In this document: positions 1 through 9,826 of the stretch, piece after piece | How the letters are laid out: each line of letters starts with the position of its first letter | Numbering within the stretch: the first letter of the stretch is position 1 | NCBI GenBank assembly: GCA_030435675.1 | Contig: JAUCMV010000057.1 | Coordinates: 1-11,961, forward strand | Source: Steinernema hermaphroditum | Lineage: Eukaryota; Nematoda; Chromadorea; Rhabditida; Steinernematidae | Length of the DNA: 11,961 bases | Direction: 5' to 3' | The notes under the pieces: generated by a model | What the model was told of the DNA's origin: nothing | The model's database searches: none | What the model saw: only the letters and a program-made list of their open reading frames with translations | Made by a program: the position numbers and the translations under genes

Positions 1-144
1 TAGTCCACAGTAAATCCAACGAGAGTAGGCGCGTTCGATCAGGCTCGTGCAGTTCTACAAGATCCAATCATAAAAATGCTATGGTATTTGGAGCGGAGGG
101 GTCAGATGCATAACTCTTTGTATGAGCAAGGGCCCTGCTGTCTC
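1..144. repeat. Truncated first monomer (E-R3)
   Basis: The window opens inside a monomer, about 29 bases after its expected start. It has the E left allele followed by an R3 right arm, with the shortened hinge ggtatttggagcgg. Apart from the monomer at 8564 it is the only E allele joined to R3, which otherwise goes with N or K. The array clearly continues upstream of the window. Confidence 0.93.
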
Positions 145-1343
145 GAATTGAAAGTTTTGCAGGAAACTAAGATAGTCCACAGTAAATCCAACGAGAGTAG
201 GCGCGTTCGATCAGGCTCGTGCAGTTCTACAAGATCCAATCATAAAAATGCTATGGTACTTTGGAGCAGGAGGGTCAGATGCAGAGCTCTTGGTGTGAGC
301 AAGGGCCCTGCTGTCTCGAATTGAAAGTTTTGCAGGAAACTAAGATAGTCCACAGTAATCCCAACGGGAATAGGCGCGTTCGATCAGGCTCGTGCAGTTC
401 TACAAGATCCAATCATAAAAATGCTATGGTACTTTGGAGCAGGAGGGGTCAGATGCATAACTCTTTGTATGAGCAAGGGCCCTGCTGTCTCGAATTGAAA
501 GTTTTGCAGGAAACTAAGATAGTCCACAGTAAATCCAACGAGAGTAGGCGCGTTCGATCAGGCTCGTGCAGTTCTACAAGATCCAATCATAAAAATGCTA
601 TGGTACTTTGGAGCAGGAGGGTCAGATGAAGAACTCTTTGTATGAACAAGGCCCTATCTGTCTCGAATTGAAAGTTTTGCAGGAAACTAAGATAGTCCAC
701 AGTAAATCCAACGAGAGTAGGCGCGTTCGATCAGGCTCGTGCAGTTCTACAAGATCCAATCATAAAAATGCTATGGTACTTTGGAGCAGGAGGGTCAGAT
801 GCAGAGCTCTTGGTGTGAGCAAGGGCCCTGCTGTCTCGAATTGAAAGTTTTGCAGGAAACTAAGATAGTCCACAGTAATCCCAACGGGAATAGGCGCGTT
901 CGATCAGGCTCGTGCAGTTCTACACGATCCAATCATAAAAATTGGAGCGGAGCGGTCAGATGCATAACTCTTTGTATGAGCAAGGGCCCTGCTGTCTCGA
1001 ATTGAAAGTTTTGCAGGAAACTAAGATAGTCCACAGTAAATCCAACGAGAGTAGGCGCGTTCGATCAGGCTCGTGCAGTTCTACAAGATCCAGTCATAAA
1101 AATGCTATGGTACTTTGGAGCAGGAGGGTCAGATGCAGAACTCTTTGTATGAACAAGGGCCCTATCTGTCTCGAATTGAAAGTTTTGCAGGAAACTAAGA
1201 TAGTCCACAGTAAATCCAACGGGAATAGGCGCGTTCGATCAGGCTCGTGCAGTTCTACAAGATCCAATCATAAAAATGTATGGTATTTGGAGCGGAGGGG
1301 TCAGATGCATAACTCTTTGTATGAGCAAGGGCCCTGCTGTCTC
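145..1343. repeat. Seven monomers in irregular order
   Basis: The order is E-R1, N-R3 (174 bp), E-R2, E-R1, N-R3 (161 bp), E-R2g (174 bp), K-R3 (171 bp). The monomer at 492 carries a private change in the R2 arm: gatgaag in place of gatgcag. The pieces resemble parts of the six-monomer unit seen downstream, but no full unit can be drawn here. This suggests a shuffled or older stretch. Confidence 0.85.
838..998. repeat. Short 161-bp monomer (N-R3)
   Basis: Compared with the 173-bp form, this copy lacks the 12 bases tgctatggtact directly after the A5 tract, so aaaaa is followed by ttggagcggagcgg. It also has cac gat in place of caa gat just before the variable segment. The missing segment is bounded by T on both sides, which fits slippage or unequal exchange at microhomology. 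Confidence 0.93.
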
Positions 1344-2371
1344 GAATTGAAAGTTTTGCAGGAAACTAAGATAGTCCACAGTAAATCCAACGAGAGTAGG
1401 CGCGTTCGATCAGGCTCGTGCAGTTCTACAAGATCCAGTCATAAAAATGCTATGGTACTTTGGAGCAGGAGGGTCAGATGCAGAACTCTTTGTATGAACA
1501 AGGGCCCTATCTGTCTCGAATTGAAAGTTTTGCAGGAAACTAAGATAGTCCACAGTAAATCCAACGAGAGTAGGCGCGTTCGATCAGGCTCGTGCAGTTC
1601 TACAAGATCCAATCATAAAAATGCTATGGTACTTTGGAGCAGGAGGGTCACATGCAGAACTCTTTGTATGAACAAGGCCCTATCTGTCTCGAATTGAAAG
1701 TTTTGCAGGAAACTAAGATAGTCCACAGTAAATCCAACGGGAATAGGCGCGTTCGATCAGGCTCGTGCAGTTCTACACGATCCAATCATAAAAATTGGAG
1801 CGGAGCGGTCAGATGCATAACTCTTTGTATGAGCAAGGGCCCTGCTGTCTCGAATTGAAAGTTTTGCAGGAAACTAAGATAGTCCACAGTAAATCCAACG
1901 AGAGTAGGCGCGTTCGATCAGGCTCGTGCAGTTCTACAAGATCCAGTCATAAAAATGCTATGGTACTTTGGAGCAGGAGGGTCAGATGCAGAACTCTTTG
2001 TATGAACAAGGCCCTATCTGTCTCGAATTGAAAGTTTTGCAGGAAACTAAGATAGTCCACAGTAATCCCAACGGGAATAGGCGCGTTCGATCAGGCTCGT
2101 GCAGTTCTACAAGATCCAATCATAAAAATGCTATGGTACTTTGGAGCAGGAGGGTCAGATGCAGAGCTCTTGGTGTGAGCAAGGGCCCTGCTGTCTCGAA
2201 TTGAAAGTTTTGCAGGAAACTAAGATAGTCCACAGTAATCCCAACGGGAATAGGCGCGTTCGATCAGGCTCGTGCAGTTCTACAAGATCCAATCATAAAA
2301 ATGCTATGGTATTTGGAGCAGGAGGGGTCAGATGCATAACACTTTGTATGAGCAAGGGCCCTATCTGTCTC
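1344..2371. repeat. Higher-order repeat unit A (six monomers, 1028 bp)
   Basis: The monomers are E-R2g with ccagt, E-R2 with cacatg, K-R3 (161 bp), E-R2 with ccagt, N-R1, and N-R3. The last copy is a variant with gcataacac and a ccctatctg end. The same allele order recurs at 3067-4105 and 4106-5146 and, with changes, over 6514-8390. This makes it the first clear copy of the hexameric unit. Confidence 0.78.
1691..1851. repeat. Short 161-bp monomer (K-R3)
   Basis: It has the same 12-base loss after the A5 tract as the copy at 838, with the same gagcggagcgg hinge and cac gat change, but on a K left allele. Sharing both linked changes suggests one deletion event spread by amplification, with the left allele exchanged later. 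Confidence 0.93.
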
Positions 2372-3066
2372 GAATTGAAAGTTTTGCAGGAAACTAAGAT
2401 AGTCCACAGTAATCCCAACGGGAATAGGCGCGTTCGATCAGGCTCGTGCAGTTCTACAAGATCCAATCATAAAAATGCTATGGTACTTTGGAGCAGGAGG
2501 GGTCAGATGCATAACTCTTTGTATGAGCAAGGGCCCTGCTGTCTCGAATTGAAAGTTTTGCAGGAAACTAAGATAGTCCACAGTAAATCCAACGAGAGTA
2601 GGCGCGTTCGATCAGGCTCGTGCAGTTCTACAAGATCCAGTCATAAAAATGCTATGGTACTTTGGAGCAGGAGGGTCAGATGCAGAGCTCTTGGTGTGAG
2701 CAAGGGCCCTGCTGTCTCGAATTGAAAGTTTTGCAGGAAACTAAGATAGTCCACAGTAATCCCAACGGGAATAGGCGCGTTCGATCAGGCTCGTGCAGTT
2801 CTACAAGATCCAATCATAAAAATGCTATGGTACTTTGGAGCAGGAGGGGTCAGATGCAGAACTCTTTGTATGAGCAAGGGCCCTGCTGTCTCGAATTGAA
2901 AGTTTTGCAGGAAACTAAGATAGTCCACAGTAATCCCAACGGGAATAGGCGCGTTCGATCAGGCTCGTGCAGTTCTACAAGATCCAATCATAAAAATGCT
3001 ATGGTACTTTGGAGCAGGAGGGGTCAGATGCATAACTCTTTGTATGAGCAAGGGCCCTGCTGTCTC
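2372..3066. repeat. Four irregular monomers between unit A and unit B
   Basis: The order is N-R3 (174 bp), E-R1 with ccagt, N with a mixed right arm (gcagaactc then tatgagc, 174 bp), and N-R3 (174 bp). The mixed arm at 2719 looks like an R2/R3 recombinant. The block does not match a full hexamer and may be an unequal-crossover remnant. Confidence 0.78.
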
Positions 3067-3414
3067 GAATTGAAAGTTTTGCAGGAAACTAAGATAGTCC
3101 ACAGTAAATCCAACGAGAGTAGGCGCGTTCGATCAGGCTCGTGCAGTTCTACAAGATCCAGTCATAAAAATGCTATGGTACTTTGGAGCAGGAGGGTCAG
3201 ATGCAGAACTCTTTGTATGAACAAGGGCCCTATCTGTCTCGAATTGAAAGTTTTGCAGGAAACTAAGATAGTCCACAGTAAATCCAACGAGAGTAGGCGC
3301 GTTCGATCAGGCTCGTGCAGTTCTACAAGATCCAATCATAAAAATGCTATGGTACTTTGGAGCAGGAGGGTCAGATGCAGAACTCTTTGTATGAACAAGG
3401 GCCCTATCTGTCTC
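2719..3414. repeat. Run of four 174-bp monomers
   Basis: Monomers at 2719, 2893, 3067 and 3241 are each 174 bp, a multiple of three, and the next one (3415) is 171 bp. One reading frame therefore stays open from 2662 to 3765 (367 codons), the longest in the window. The frame closes as soon as a 173-bp monomer shifts it onto the tga in gaattga. This is arithmetic of the repeat and not evidence of a protein. A similar run at 3932-4624 gives the 309-codon frame at 3875-4804. Confidence 0.9.
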
Positions 3415-4105
3415 GAATTGAAAGTTTTGCAGGAAACTAAGATAGTCCACAGTAAATCCAACGGGAATAGGCGCGTTCGATCAGGCTCGTGCAGTTCTAC
3501 AAGATCCAATCATAAAAATGCTATGGTATTTGGAGCGGAGGGTCAGATGCATAACTCTTTGTATGAGCAAGGGCCCTGCTGTCTCGAATTGAAAGTTTTG
3601 CAGGAAACTAAGATAGTCCACAGTAAATCCAACGAGAGTAGGCGCGTTCGATCAGGCTCGTGCAGTTCTACAAGATCCAATCATAAAAATGCTATGGTAC
3701 TTTGGAGCAGGAGGGTCAGATGCAGAACTCTTTGTATGAACAAGGCCCTATCTGTCTCGAATTGAAAGTTTTGCAGGAAACTAAGATAGTCCACAGTAAT
3801 CCCAACGGGAATAGGCGCGTTCGATCAGGCTCGTGCAGTTCTACAAGATCCAATCATAAAAATGCTATGGTACTTTGGAGCAGGAGGGTCAGATGCAGAG
3901 CTCTTGGTGTGAGCAAGGGCCCTGCTGTCTCGAATTGAAAGTTTTGCAGGAAACTAAGATAGTCCACAGTAATCCCAACGGGAATAGGCGCGTTCGATCA
4001 GGCTCGTGCAGTTCTACAAGATCCAATCATAAAAATGCTATGGTACTTTGGAGCAGGAGGGGTCAGATGCATAACTCTTTGTATGAGCAAGGGCCCAGCT
4101 GTCTC
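3067..4105. repeat. Higher-order repeat unit B (six monomers, 1039 bp)
   Basis: The order is E-R2g with ccagt, E-R2g, K-R3 (171 bp, hinge ggtatttggagcggaggg), E-R2, N-R1, N-R3 (174 bp, with gggcccagctg). It matches unit A position by position in its alleles and is followed directly by unit C in the same register. Confidence 0.82.
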
Positions 4106-5146
4106 GAATTGAAAGTTTTGCAGGAAACTAAGATAGTCCACAGTAAATCCAACGAGAGTAGGCGCGTTCGATCAGGCTCGTGCAGTTCTACAAGATCCAA
4201 TCATAAAAATGCTATGGTACTTTGGAGCAGGAGGGTCAGATGCAGAACTCTTTGTATGAACAAGGGCCCTATCTGTCTCGAATTGAAAGTTTTGCAGGAA
4301 ACTAAGATAGTCCACAGTAAATCCAACGAGAGTAGGCGCGTTCGATCAGGCTCGTGCAGTTCTACAAGATCCAATCATAAAAATGCTATGGTACTTTGGA
4401 GCAGGAGGGTCAGATGCAGAACTCTTTGTATGAACAAGGGCCCTATCTGTCTCGAATTGAAAGTTTTGCAGGAAACTAAGATAGTCCACAGTAAATCCAA
4501 CGGGAATAGGCGCGTTCGATCAGGCTCGTGCAGTTCTACAAGATCCAATCATAAAAATCTATGGAGCTTGGAGCAGGAGGGTCAGATGCATAACTCTTTG
4601 TATGAGCAAGGGCCCTGCTGTCTCGAATTGAAAGTTTTGCAGGAAACTAAGATAGTCCACAGTAAATCCAACGAGAGTAGGCGCGTTCGATCAGGCTCGT
4701 GCAGTTCTACAAGATCCAATCATAAAAATGCTATGGTACTTTGGAGCAGGAGGGTCAGATGCAGAACTCTTTGTATGAACAAGGCCCTATCTGTCTCGAA
4801 TTGAAAGTTTTGCAGGAAACTAAGATAGTCCACAGTAATTCCAACGGGAATAGGCGCGTTCGATCAGGCTCGTGCAGTTCTACAAGATCCAATCATAAAA
4901 ATGCTATGGTACTTTGGAGCAGGAGGGTCAGATGCAGAGCTCTTTGTGTGAGCAAGGGCCCTGCTGTCTCGAATTGAAAGTTTTGCAGGAAACTAAGATA
5001 GTCCACAGTAAATCCCAACGGGAATAGGCGCGTTCGATCAGGCTCGTGCAGTTCTACAAGATCCAATCATAAAAATGCTATGGTACTTTGGAGCAGGAGG
5101 GGTCAGATGCAGAACTCTTTGTATGAGCAAGGGCCCTATCTGTCTC
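4106..5146. repeat. Higher-order repeat unit C (six monomers, 1041 bp)
   Basis: The order is E-R2g, E-R2g, K-R3 (171 bp, hinge ctatggagcttggagc), E-R2, an N-like allele (attccaac) with an R1-like arm, and a 176-bp N-like copy. Monomers 2 and 4 look identical to those of unit B. The remaining four differ by a few substitutions and indels. The fifth monomer (4798) has gcagagctctttgtgtgagc, a mixture of R1 and R3 sites. Confidence 0.8.
4971..5146. repeat. Longest monomer, 176 bp
   Basis: Three separate one-base gains add up here relative to the 173-bp copy: aatcccaacggg (an extra c), aggagggg (an extra g), and gggccctatctg (an extra base at the 3' end). The right arm gcagaactctttgtatgagc mixes R2 and R3 sites, which marks the copy as a recombinant. 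Confidence 0.9.
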
Positions 5147-5665
5147 GAATTGAAAGTTTTGCAGGAAACTAAGATAGTCCACAGTAATCCCAACGGGAAT
5201 AGGCGCGTTCGATCAGGCTCGTGCAGTTCTACAAGATCCAATCATAAAAATGCTATGGTACTTTGGAGCAGGAGGGTCAGATGCAGAGCTCTTGGTGTGA
5301 GCAAGGGCCCTGCTGTCTCGAATTGAAAGTTTTGCAGGAAACTAAGATAGTCCACAGTAATCCCAACGGGAATAGGCGCGTTCGATCAGGCTCGTGCAGT
5401 TCTACAAGATCCAATCATAAAAATGATATGGTACTTTGGAGCAGGAGGGGTCAGATGCATAACTCTTTGTATGAGCAAGGGCCCTGCTGTCTCGAATTGA
5501 AAGTTTTGCAGGAAACTAAGATAGTCCACAGTAATTCCAACGGGAATAGGCGCGTTCGATCAGGCTCGTGCAGTTCTACAAGATCCAATCATAAAATGCT
5601 ATGGTACTTTGGAGCGGAGGGGTCAGATGCATAACTCTTTGTATGAGCAAGGGCCCTGCTGTCTC
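5147..5665. repeat. Three irregular monomers (N-R1, N-R3, N-like-R3)
   Basis: The N-R1 then N-R3 pair repeats the last two positions of the hexamer, also seen at 2025, 3759 and 8909. The third copy (5494, 172 bp) has the intermediate left allele attccaacggg, found otherwise only at 4798. It also has a contracted A4 tract in place of A5. The stretch is best read as a partial hexamer. Confidence 0.78.
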
Positions 5666-6012
5666 GAATTGAAAGTTTTGCAGGAAACTAAGATAGTCCA
5701 CAGTAAATCCAACGAGAGTAGGCGCGTTCGATCAGGCTCGTGCAGTTCTACAAGATCCAGTCATAAAAATGCTATGGTACTTTGGAGCAGGAGGGTCAGA
5801 TGCAGAACTCTTTGTATGAACAAGGCCCTATCTGTCTCGAATTGAAAGTTTTGCAGGAAACTAAGATAGTCCACAGTAAATCCAACGAGAGTAGGCGCGT
5901 TCGATCAGGCTCGTGCAGTTCTACAAGATCCAATCATAAAAATGCTATGGTACTTTGGAGCAGGAGGGTCAGATGCAGAACTCTTTGTATGAACAAGGGC
6001 CCTATCTGTCTC

Positions 6013-6179
6013 GAATTGAAAGTTTTGCAGGAAACTAAGATAGTCCACAGTAAATCCAACGGGAATAGGCGCGTTCGATCAGGCTCGTGCAGTTCTACAC
6101 GATCCAATCATAAAAATATGTTTTGGAGCGGAGCGGTCAGATGCATAACTCTTTGTATGAGCAAGGGCCCTGCTGTCTC
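6013..6179. repeat. 167-bp monomer with partial hinge deletion (K-R3)
   Basis: After the A5 tract it reads tatgttttggagcggagcgg, so six bases fewer are present than in a 173-bp copy. It shares the cac gat change and gagcggagcgg hinge with the 161-bp copies at 838 and 1691. It may be an intermediate of the 12-base deletion or a partly repaired form. Confidence 0.9.
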
Positions 6180-6352
6180 GAATTGAAAGTTTTGCAGGAA
6201 ACTAAGATAGTCCACAGTAAATCCAACGAGAGTAGGCGCGTTCGATCAGGCTCGTGCAGTTCTACAAGATCCAATCATAAAAATTATATGGTACTTTGGA
6301 GCAGGAGGGTCAGATGCAGAGCTCTTGGTGTGAGCAAGGGCCCTGCTGTCTC

Positions 6353-6513
6353 GAATTGAAAGTTTTGCAGGAAACTAAGATAGTCCACAGTAATCCCAAC
6401 GGGAATAGGCGCGTTCGATCAGGCTCGTGCAGTTCTACAAGATCCAATCATAAAAATTGGAGCGGAGGGGTCAGATGCATAACTCTTTGTATGAGCAAGG
6501 GCCCTGCTGTCTC
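6353..6513. repeat. Short 161-bp monomer (N-R3)
   Basis: The 12-base loss after A5 is present, but the linked cac gat change is absent and the hinge reads ttggagcggagggg. It is the only short copy without cac gat. That points either to a second deletion event or to conversion of the left part. Confidence 0.93.
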
Positions 6514-7537
6514 GAATTGAAAGTTTTGCAGGAAACTAAGATAGTCCACAGTAAATCCAACGAGAGTAGGCGCGTTCGATCAGGCTCGTGCAGTTCTACA
6601 AGATCCAGTCATAAAAATGCTATGGTACTTTGGAGCAGGAGGGTCAGATGCAGAACTCTTTGTATGAACAAGGCCCTATCTGTCTCGAATTGAAAGTTTT
6701 GCAGGAAACTAAGATAGTCCACAGTAAATCCAACGAGAGTAGGCGCGTTCGATCAGGCTCGTGCAGTTCTACAAGATCCAATCATAAAAATGCTATGGTA
6801 CTTTGGAGCAGGAGGGTCACATGCAGAACTCTTTGTATGAACAAGGCCCTATCCGTCTCGAATTGAAAGTTTTGCAGGAAACTAAGATAGTCCACAGTAA
6901 ATCCAACGGGAATAGGCGCGTTCGATCAGGCTCGTGCAGTTCTACACGATCCAATCATAAAAATTCGAGCGGAGGGGTCAGATGCATAACTCTTGGTGTG
7001 AGCAAGGGCCCTGCTGTCTCGAATTGAAAGTTTTGCAGGAAACTAAGATAGTCCACAGTAAATCCAACGAGAGTAGGCGCGTTCGATCAGGCTCGTGCAG
7101 TTCTACAAGATCCAATCATAAAAATGCTATGGTACTTTGGAGCAGGAGGGTCACATGCAGAGCTCTTGGTGTGAGCAAGGGCCCTGCTGTCTCGAATTGA
7201 AAGTTTTGCAGGAAAGTAAGATAGTCCACAGTAAATCCAACGAGAGTAGGCGCGTTCGATCAGGCTCGTGCAGTTCTACAAGATCCAATCATAAAAATTA
7301 TATGGTACTTTGGAGCAGGAGGGTCAGATGCAGAGCTCTTGGTGTGAGCAAGGGCCCTGCTGTCTCGAATTGAAAGTTTTGCAGGAAACTAAGATAGTCC
7401 ACAGTAATCCCAACGGGAATAGGCGCGTTCGATCAGGCTCGTGCAGTTCTACAAGATCCAATCATAAAAATGTATGGTATTGGAGCAGGAGGGGTCAGAT
7501 GCATAACTCTTTGTATGAGCAAGGGCCCTGCTGTCTC
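6514..7537. repeat. Higher-order repeat unit D (six monomers, 1024 bp)
   Basis: The order is E-R2 with ccagt, E-R2 with cacatg and a tatccg end, K-R3 (161 bp, ttcgagcgg), E-R1 with cacatg, E-R1 with gaaagtaag and a ttatatgg hinge, N-R3 (171 bp). The first five monomers (6514-7366) recur at 7538-8390, in unit E. The private marks make this the most clearly duplicated block in the window. Confidence 0.88.
6860..7020. repeat. Short 161-bp monomer, R3/R1 hybrid
   Basis: It has the K allele, the cac gat change and the 12-base loss, with ttcgagcggagggg in place of ttggagc. The right arm starts as R3 (gcataac) and continues as R1 (tcttggtgtgagc), so an exchange fell within about 8 bases. An identical copy lies at 7884. 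Confidence 0.93.
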
Positions 7538-8563
7538 GAATTGAAAGTTTTGCAGGAAACTAAGATAGTCCACAGTAAATCCAACGAGAGTAGGCGCGTT
7601 CGATCAGGCTCGTGCAGTTCTACAAGATCCAGTCATAAAAATGCTATGGTACTTTGGAGCAGGAGGGTCAGATGCAGAACTCTTTGTATGAACAAGGCCC
7701 TATCTGTCTCGAATTGAAAGTTTTGCAGGAAACTAAGATAGTCCACAGTAAATCCAACGAGAGTAGGCGCGTTCGATCAGGCTCGTGCAGTTCTACAAGA
7801 TCCAATCATAAAAATGCTATGGTACTTTGGAGCAGGAGGGTCACATGCAGAACTCTTTGTATGAACAAGGCCCTATCCGTCTCGAATTGAAAGTTTTGCA
7901 GGAAACTAAGATAGTCCACAGTAAATCCAACGGGAATAGGCGCGTTCGATCAGGCTCGTGCAGTTCTACACGATCCAATCATAAAAATTCGAGCGGAGGG
8001 GTCAGATGCATAACTCTTGGTGTGAGCAAGGGCCCTGCTGTCTCGAATTGAAAGTTTTGCAGGAAACTAAGATAGTCCACAGTAAATCCAACGAGAGTAG
8101 GCGCGTTCGATCAGGCTCGTGCAGTTCTACAAGATCCAATCATAAAAATGCTATGGTACTTTGGAGCAGGAGGGTCACATGCAGAGCTCTTGGTGTGAGC
8201 AAGGGCCCTGCTGTCTCGAATTGAAAGTTTTGCAGGAAAGTAAGATAGTCCACAGTAAATCCAACGAGAGTAGGCGCGTTCGATCAGGCTCGTGCAGTTC
8301 TACAAGATCCAATCATAAAAATGCTATGGTACTTTGGAGCAGGAGGGTCAGATGCAGAGCTCTTGGTGTGAGCAAGGGCCCTGCTGTCTCGAATTGAAAG
8401 TTTTGCAGGAAACTAAGATAGTCCACAGTAAATCCAACGAGAGTAGGCGCGTTCGATCAGGCTCGTGCAGTTCTACAAGATCCAGTCATAAAAATGCTAT
8501 GGTACTTTGGAGCAGGAGGGTCAGATGCAGAACTCTTTGTATGAACAAGGTCCTATCTGTCTC
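7538..8563. repeat. Higher-order repeat unit E (six monomers, 1026 bp)
   Basis: Its first five monomers copy those of unit D almost perfectly, including the tatccg end, the ttcgagcgg short monomer, cacatg in R1 and gaaagtaag. I see two base differences, both in the hinge of the fifth monomer (gctatgg here, ttatatgg there). The sixth monomer (8391) is E-R2 with ccagt and a private aaggtcct, in place of N-R3. Confidence 0.88.
7884..8044. repeat. Short 161-bp monomer, R3/R1 hybrid (second copy)
   Basis: This copy is identical by eye to 6860-7020, 1024 bp upstream. The rare ttcgagcgg hinge and R3-to-R1 switch occur only in these two copies, so block duplication and not independent mutation explains the pair. 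Confidence 0.93.
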
Positions 8564-9600
8564 GAATCGAAAGTTTTGCAGGAAACTAAGATAGTCCACA
8601 GTAAATCCAACGAGAGTAGGCGCGTTCGATCAGGCTCGTGCAGTTCTACACGATCCAATCATAAAAATGTATGGTATTTGGAGCAGGAGGGGTCAGATGC
8701 ATAACTCTTTGTATGAGCAAGGGCCCTGCTGTCTCGAATTGAAAGTTTTGCAGGAAACTAAGATAGTCCACAGTAAATCCAACGAGAGTAGGCGCGTTCG
8801 ATCAGGCTCGTGCAGTTCTACAAGATCCAGTCATAAAAATGCTATGGTACTTTGGAGCAGGAGGGTCAGATGCAGAACTCTTTGTATGAACAAGGCCCTA
8901 TCTGTCTCGAATTGAAAGTTTTGCAGGAAACTAAGATAGTCCACAGTAATCCCAACGGGAATAGGCGCGTTCGATCAGGCTCGTGCAGTTCTACAAGATC
9001 CAATCATAAAAATGCTATGGTACTTTGGAGCAGGAGGGTCAGATGCAGAGCTCTTGGTGTGAGCAAGGGCCCTGCTGTCTCGAATTGAAAGTTTTGCAGG
9101 AAACTAAGATAGTCCACAGTAATCCCAACGGGAATAGGCGCGTTCGATCAGGCTCGTGCAGTTCTACAAGATCCAATCATAAAAATGTATGGTACTTTGG
9201 AGCAGGAGGGGTCAGATGCATAACTCTTTGTATGAGCAAGGGCCCTGCTGTCTCGAATTGAAAGTTTTGCAGGAAACTAAGATAGTCCACAGTAAATCCA
9301 ACGAGAGTAGGCGCGTTCGATCAGGCTCGTGCAGTTCTACAAGATCCAATCATAAAAATGCTATGGTACTTTGGAGCAGGAGGGTCAGATGCAGAGCTCT
9401 TGGTGTGAGCAAGGGCCCTGCTGTCTCGAATTGAAAGTTTTGCAGGAAACTAAGATAGTCCACAGTAATCCCAACGGGAATAGGCGCGTTCGATCAGGCT
9501 CGTGCAGTTCTACAAGATCCAGTCATAAAAATGCTATGGTACTTTGGAGCAGGAGGGTCAGATGCAGAACTCTTTGTATGAACAAGGCCCTATCTGTCTC
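8564..9600. repeat. Decaying higher-order block (six monomers, 1037 bp)
   Basis: The order is E-R3 (172 bp, opening gaatcg), E-R2 with ccagt, N-R1, N-R3 (173 bp), E-R1, N-R2 with ccagt. The rare gaatcg opening occurs only here and at 9601, exactly six monomers apart. The hexameric register therefore still shows although the allele order is scrambled. The copy at 9082 is the last R3 monomer of the window. Confidence 0.75.
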
Positions 9601-9826
9601 GAATCGAAAGTTTTGCAGGAAACTAAGATAGTCCACAGTAAATCCAACGAGAGTAGGCGCGTTCGATCAGGCTCGTGCAGTTCTACAAGATCCAATCATA
9701 AAAATGCTATGGTACTTTGGAGCAGGAGGGTCAGATGCAGAGCTCTTGGTGTGAGCAAGGGCCCTGCTGTCTCGAATTGAAAGTTTTGCAGGAAACTAAG
9801 ATAGTCCACAGTAAATCCAACGAGAG

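Larger units (their letters stand above)
5666..6513. repeat. Five-monomer variant of the higher-order unit (848 bp)
   Basis: The order is E-R2 with ccagt, E-R2g, K-R3 (167 bp), E-R1 with a ttatatgg hinge, N-R3 (161 bp). It follows the hexamer order with one inner E monomer missing. The ttatatgg hinge recurs only at 7194, which ties this block to the neighbouring units. Confidence 0.75.

Noticed and set aside
942..1697. Repetitive protein gene of 251 codons, and the many frames of about 78 codons that repeat through the window
   Set aside because: The frames start and stop at the same monomer positions each time, overlap their neighbours in shifted frames, lack any non-repeat end, and depend on monomer length modulo three. 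Changes between monomers are mostly non-synonymous.
5038..5241. Reverse-strand frame of 67 codons
   Set aside because: It is the antisense shadow of two ordinary monomers, opened by the extra bases in the 176-bp copy. Nothing else sets it apart.
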